Part shown: positions 6,088 to 9,140 of the stretch, in pieces
How positions within the stretch are numbered: position 1 is the stretch's first letter
How the letters are laid out: every line of letters begins with the position of its first letter
Assembly: GCA_016788945.1 (NCBI GenBank)
Contig: JAEUSA010000266.1
Span: 1-9,140, forward strand
Source of the DNA: Leptospiraceae bacterium
GTDB taxonomy: Bacteria > Spirochaetota > Leptospiria > Turneriellales > Turneriellaceae
DNA length: 9,140 nucleotides
Direction of reading: 5' to 3'
The notes under the pieces: generated by a model
What the model was told of the DNA's origin: nothing
The model's database searches: none
The model's input: the letters and a program-made list of their open reading frames with translations, nothing else
Made by a program: the position numbers and the translations under genes

Positions 6088-7071
6088 ATGGATAACCTGA
6101 CACATTCGATGACGGCAGCAGTGGCGGCAAAATTTGTCCGTAAGAAGAACCTCGCCGCTGGCGCTGAACCGTACTCACAACGCGCGATCTTCTGGCTCCT
6201 TGTTGCGAGTGTCAATTTTCCCGACCTCGATGTGGTGATGCTGATTTTTGGTGATCCGATTTTAACGATCAAGACGCACCGTTGGGTTACCCATTCTCTG
6301 ATCGGCATTCCGTTCTTTGCGGTGATTCCGGCCGCGGTGTTTTACCGTTTCAGTTCGATCAAAGACTTCCGGTTTTTGTGGTTAACGGCGCAGTTGGGCA
6401 TATTGCTGCACATTTGCTGCGACTTGGTCACGCCGTATGGCACGCAACTTTTCGCACCCTTTTCGGTCGAGCGTTTCACACTCGGTTCGATGTTCATCAT
6501 CGATCTGTATTTTTCCTTCGGACTAATGACCTTGCTGCTGCTTGGCCGGCTTGATGCCCGCCGGCGCAATATCTGGCGAAAAGCCGCGTTGGCCTATTTT
6601 GTGGGGTTTATTGTGCTGACGTTCACTCTCAAGCAATACGCCGATGCGCGTGTGCACGGCGTGATGCGCGCGAAAAAAATAGCTTATACGAAAATTTCGA
6701 CATTGCCCCAGCCGCTCCGTATTTTCCGTTGGGTAGCTCTCGTACAAACGGAAACAGGGGTGCGACGCGCCTTTTTCTCCCTCTTTGACGGTGAACTCGA
6801 GTTTGAGGATTTGCGCCATACCAGGGATCCCGTAGCAACTGCGGCCTTAAAGCATCAGAACGCACAATGGTATATGTCTTTTGCTCATCACCCGCTGATA
6901 CATTCTTATAAACAGGGAGCCGATAAGGTAATCGAAATTTATGATCTGCAGTTTTCGCCACCCCCGTGGTTAGTGAAGGCGATAGCGTCACGCCGGCCGC
7001 GGCCACCGTTTACTTTACAGCTCATTTTCAGCAACGACGGTCAGTTGAAGCACAGCGCGTTTAATGAATAA
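6088..7071 (+). CDS. YdjM/DUF457-type membrane-bound metal-dependent hydrolase
   Basis: The product has 327 residues. The N-terminal MDNLTHSM and the motifs FPDLD (44-48), HRWVTHS (64-70) and LLHICCDLVTPYGT (106-119) match the inner-membrane metal-dependent hydrolase family (YdjM/YbcI, DUF457). Likely metal ligands are His6, Asp46 or Asp48, His64, His69, His108 and Asp112, with FIIDLYF (136-142) as a further acidic site. Hydrophobic segments lie at about 33-55, 68-86, 95-112, 131-153 and 166-182. The region after about 183 is polar and probably forms a soluble C-terminal domain of unknown role. The natural substrate of the family is poorly defined. The ATG at 6088 is chosen because the family motif starts right there; no strong ribosome site is visible. 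Being 26 bp downstream of the SET gene on the same strand, it may share its transcript. Its stop lies 3 bp from the stop of the opposing gene. Confidence 0.82.
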   Translation: MDNLTHSMTAAVAAKFVRKKNLAAGAEPYSQRAIFWLLVASVNFPDLDVVMLIFGDPILTIKTHRWVTHSLIGIPFFAVIPAAVFYRFSSIKDFRFLWLTAQLGILLHICCDLVTPYGTQLFAPFSVERFTLGSMFIIDLYFSFGLMTLLLLGRLDARRRNIWRKAALAYFVGFIVLTFTLKQYADARVHGVMRAKKIAYTKISTLPQPLRIFRWVALVQTETGVRRAFFSLFDGELEFEDLRHTRDPVATAALKHQNAQWYMSFAHHPLIHSYKQGADKVIEIYDLQFSPPPWLVKAIASRRPRPPFTLQLIFSNDGQLKHSAFNE

Positions 7072-7074
7072 TCG

Positions 7075-8904
7075 CTATTCTCCATCCCGAAACGGAGAGC
7101 GTGCTTCAAATGACGTGGCCTTGAGCCTGCCAACATAATAATTGCCGGCGGTGCGATAAAACCAGTTGTCCGAATGGAAAAGCAACGAATAATCTTCGCG
7201 CTCGGCGCCGACAGTCGATTTGATCTCGAGCGCGGTGCGGCCAAGATGGATATCACGAAATTTACCGCCGATACCTTCTGCGACGTAATCGTAAAGCATA
7301 CGTTGGTAAATCTTATATTCGCCATTAGCGGCTTCGTCATAGCCGACATAGTGGGCGATGAGTTTTTCTCCTGCGGCGAGGGAACTGCGGAATGCCACAA
7401 GGCGCCCATCAAGATAATAACCGTACAGACTGAATTCGGGCGTCTGCGCGAGGCGCATGAAGTAATTCTCGGAGATTTGTTCGAGGTTGAATTTATCGGT
7501 CTTCACAATATTGCGGAATAAAGCATTAATTTGCGATTTTTGCTCAACGATCTGCAGGAAACCGAGCTTTTCTACGGCAATAGCCGAGCTTTTTTTCATC
7601 GTGCTCAGATAGCGCTGGCGGTACTTGGTGCGCATAGCGCTGACGTATTCATCATTCGTCTCCCACTGGTTGCGGACGACCATATTCGGATCGACCTGAA
7701 AGGTCTTGTATTCGGGTATTCTTTTTTTCCACGGTTCAGCGATGTCTTTGATGATGACGGCATCATAGTCAACGACGTGCTGTAATTGGCGAAGCGCGGC
7801 CATTGTGGCATCGGCTTCGTTGAGGTCGGCCGGCTTGTCGACAAAACGAAAATCCCCTGTGAGGTTGGGGCAGCCGTTAACGAGAATTTTGATGCGACGC
7901 TTCTGCAGCAGACGCCCGAGAATTTGCCGCACGAGATTTTTGCCGAGACTGCGTTTTGATTTAACGTATGATAAAAGATCCTTTGGTGTAACAGTGATGA
8001 GCTGAAATAGCATCAGCGTGTCATTTCCCTGCGGCGTACCGACCTTCACGAAAAAATTCTGGCCTTCGCATCCCTGACTGATGTGATTAATGTATGAAGC
8101 GAGCCAAGGTTCGCCGGCGAAGTAGGCGCCGAGACCTTTGATCTGGTCAAGCCGTGTGTAAATAATCGATCCGAATCTTTTTTGCAGCCTCTGACGTGCG
8201 ATCGAGCCGGCGATTTTTTTGCCCGACAGAACGAGCAAGAGCAGAACAGAAGACATGCCAAAATAAATCGGTATGTAATAGAGCGGATTCTGCACATATG
8301 GTCTCAGTGCAGTGGTAATGAGACCGATGCACAGTATGCCCGGCATGAGGCCGAGAAAGGTGCCGAGCGCGTAATTGCGCGTCCCGACACCCACGGCGCC
8401 GGCGAGATAATTCTCTATGGTGAATGGCGCGAGCGGTGTCAGCCGAATCACCATAATCGTTGTTAGGCCCGGTGTCTGCAGGGCTTCTTTCAGGTCGCTG
8501 AGCTTGCGACTTTCGAGAAAGCGGTAAACGTGTTTCTGGCTGAATAATTTGCCTTGGTAATAGTTAAGCATTGCAGCTGTCATGGTCCCGGCGATGGCAT
8601 AGAGTACTCCGGGGAACAAGCCGAAGGTCAGAATTGTTCCATAAAGCAAGATGCTGATGGGAAAGACGAATAGACTCAACAGGCAGTAGACCGGGATGAC
8701 AACCACAATGGCCCACGGAGCATGGGGAATTGCCTGAAGGAAATTTGTCAGGCGATCGGTAAATAGTGGATCGATAAATTTCCACACGAGACTGAGTGCG
8801 ACAAGCACAAGAAACGGTAGCGTCAGCCTTGCCGTGTCGGCGAACAGATGCAACCGGCGGTTTTCTGTCGCACGGTTCCCGTCATTCTTTAATTGCAGAT
8901 TCAT
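7075..8904 (-). CDS. VTT/DedA membrane domain fused to a GNAT-like acyltransferase region
   Basis: The product has 609 residues. Residues about 25-230 form a VTT (SNARE-associated/DedA, TVP38-TMEM64) domain. Its signs are FPISILLYGTILTFGLFPG (81-99), an AGTMTAAMLNYYQGKLF segment and RLTPLAPFTIENYLAGAVGV (154-173), the re-entrant-loop signature with Arg, Pro and Asn, plus several membrane helices. Residues about 250-395 and 400-600 look like two GNAT-fold halves, as in FemX- and BioF2-like transferases. KILVNGCPNLTGDF (339-352) lies in the first; GYYLDGRLVAF (495-505) and LGRTALEIKSTVGA (554-567) lie in the second. VTT/DedA proteins include undecaprenyl-phosphate translocases and lipid scramblases. 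The fusion therefore suggests modification of a membrane lipid or lipid-linked intermediate, as MprF does with a different pair of domains; this is inference. The ATG at 8904 lacks a clear ribosome site. The gene is divergent from the next one and convergent with the hydrolase gene. Confidence 0.8.
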   Translation of the reverse strand: MNLQLKNDGNRATENRRLHLFADTARLTLPFLVLVALSLVWKFIDPLFTDRLTNFLQAIPHAPWAIVVVIPVYCLLSLFVFPISILLYGTILTFGLFPGVLYAIAGTMTAAMLNYYQGKLFSQKHVYRFLESRKLSDLKEALQTPGLTTIMVIRLTPLAPFTIENYLAGAVGVGTRNYALGTFLGLMPGILCIGLITTALRPYVQNPLYYIPIYFGMSSVLLLLVLSGKKIAGSIARQRLQKRFGSIIYTRLDQIKGLGAYFAGEPWLASYINHISQGCEGQNFFVKVGTPQGNDTLMLFQLITVTPKDLLSYVKSKRSLGKNLVRQILGRLLQKRRIKILVNGCPNLTGDFRFVDKPADLNEADATMAALRQLQHVVDYDAVIIKDIAEPWKKRIPEYKTFQVDPNMVVRNQWETNDEYVSAMRTKYRQRYLSTMKKSSAIAVEKLGFLQIVEQKSQINALFRNIVKTDKFNLEQISENYFMRLAQTPEFSLYGYYLDGRLVAFRSSLAAGEKLIAHYVGYDEAANGEYKIYQRMLYDYVAEGIGGKFRDIHLGRTALEIKSTVGAEREDYSLLFHSDNWFYRTAGNYYVGRLKATSFEARSPFRDGE

Positions 8905-8928
8905 GTCTAATAGTGATGGCAGTTAGAA

Positions 8929-9140
8929 TTGACAGGGCAGGTATGCCTCACAGGATCTCATACGAAACTAACAAAAAAAATCCTTATCGCCTTTCTTTTA
9001 CCCGTGAGTGTCGTCGCTGTTTGGGCAGGTTTTATCTACTGGAAGTTCCGCATACCGCATAAAATTAACTTCGCGCAATTAGAGGTCGTCTCACTGCAAG
9101 GCAAGCACATTCAATTTTCAGAGTTAATCCGAAATTCTGA
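8929..9140 (+). CDS. Probable membrane-anchored redoxin-like protein, 3' end outside window, start uncertain
   Basis: A frame open from 8917 to the window end encodes a positively charged stretch (KLTKK), one membrane segment (ILIAFLLPVSVVAVWAGFIYW, about 8980-9042) and then FAQLEVVSLQGKHIQFSEL. The last part resembles the opening of TlpA/SCO-type thioredoxin-fold proteins (F.L..L.GK...F.DL). The catalytic CxxC would lie beyond the window, so the family call is tentative. The only usual start codon before the membrane segment in this frame is TTG at 8929, which also reads as a perfect -35 hexamer TTGACA. A better start, ATG at 8943 with AGGG at 8934-8937, is in a different frame; loss of one base from the A8 run at 8973-8980 would join it to the membrane segment. 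The gene is therefore either TTG-started, frameshifted or slippage-controlled. It diverges from the VTT-GNAT gene. Confidence 0.45.
   Translation, partial: MTGQVCLTGSHTKLTKKILIAFLLPVSVVAVWAGFIYWKFRIPHKINFAQLEVVSLQGKHIQFSELIRNS
8973..8980 (+). repeat. A8 homopolymer tract at a reading-frame junction
   Basis: Eight consecutive A residues lie between a well-placed ATG with a Shine-Dalgarno-like site (8934-8945) and the membrane-segment frame of the redoxin-like gene. Losing one A would fuse the two frames into MPHRISYETNKKILIAFLL, a natural-looking N-terminus. Such tracts are hot spots for replication or transcription slippage and also for sequencing error. Confidence 0.5.

Noticed and set aside
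8929..8934. Perfect TTGACA as the -35 box of a promoter for the last gene
   Set aside because: No acceptable -10 hexamer is found at 16-18 bp spacing (best is CAGGAT, three of six), so it is mentioned only as a caveat to the TTG start.
8905..8950. Minus-strand promoter for the VTT-GNAT gene (CTGTCA with TATTAG at 17 bp)
   Set aside because: The -10-like hexamer would end 2 bp before the ATG, placing the transcript start inside the coding region; both boxes match only four of six bases.
836..8964. The 11-mer GATCTCATACG at 836-846 and again at 8954-8964
   Set aside because: In a window of this size several 11-base coincidences are expected by chance, and the contexts share nothing else.

Overview
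The window looks like chromosomal DNA of a spirochaete of the order Leptospirales, perhaps Turneriella-like. The main clue is a pair of adjacent surface lipoproteins that end in a DUF1554-type domain, a family I know chiefly from Leptospira and its relatives, preceded by putative-Ig modules. The mid-range GC content (not counted exactly) is higher than that of typical pathogenic Leptospira. The genus assignment is an inference. No rRNA, tRNA, CRISPR array, insertion sequence or phage gene is visible.

Layout. Bases 1-837 hold the C-terminal third of an AcnD-type aconitase (2-methylisocitrate dehydratase family). After a 106-bp gap, three same-strand genes form a tight cassette (944-5490). The first is a secreted outer-membrane protein with a TolB/CsgG-like periplasmic region, two tandem Cys-pair beta modules and a C-terminal beta-barrel. 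It overlaps by 4 bp a DUF1554 lipoprotein gene, which is followed by a paralogous lipoprotein gene with a different middle module. Next come a TTG-started SET-domain methyltransferase gene with a hairpin just upstream (5501-5525) and a YdjM/DUF457-type membrane hydrolase gene (6088-7071). The latter converges, with 3 bp between stop codons, on a long minus-strand gene (7075-8904). That gene encodes a VTT/DedA membrane domain fused to a GNAT-like transferase region. The window ends inside a divergent plus-strand gene that probably encodes a membrane-anchored redoxin-like protein. Its beginning is ambiguous because of an A8 tract.

How the genes may work together. The cassette at 944-5490 is the strongest candidate for a little-described system: an outer-membrane barrel with a periplasmic domain, translationally coupled to two sister lipoproteins that could be its exported or anchored surface partners. 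The VTT-GNAT fusion resembles the MprF arrangement (membrane flippase-like domain plus cytosolic transferase) and suggests enzymatic modification of a lipid or lipid-linked substrate coupled to transbilayer movement. These functional proposals are inferences. The domain layouts were read directly from the sequence.
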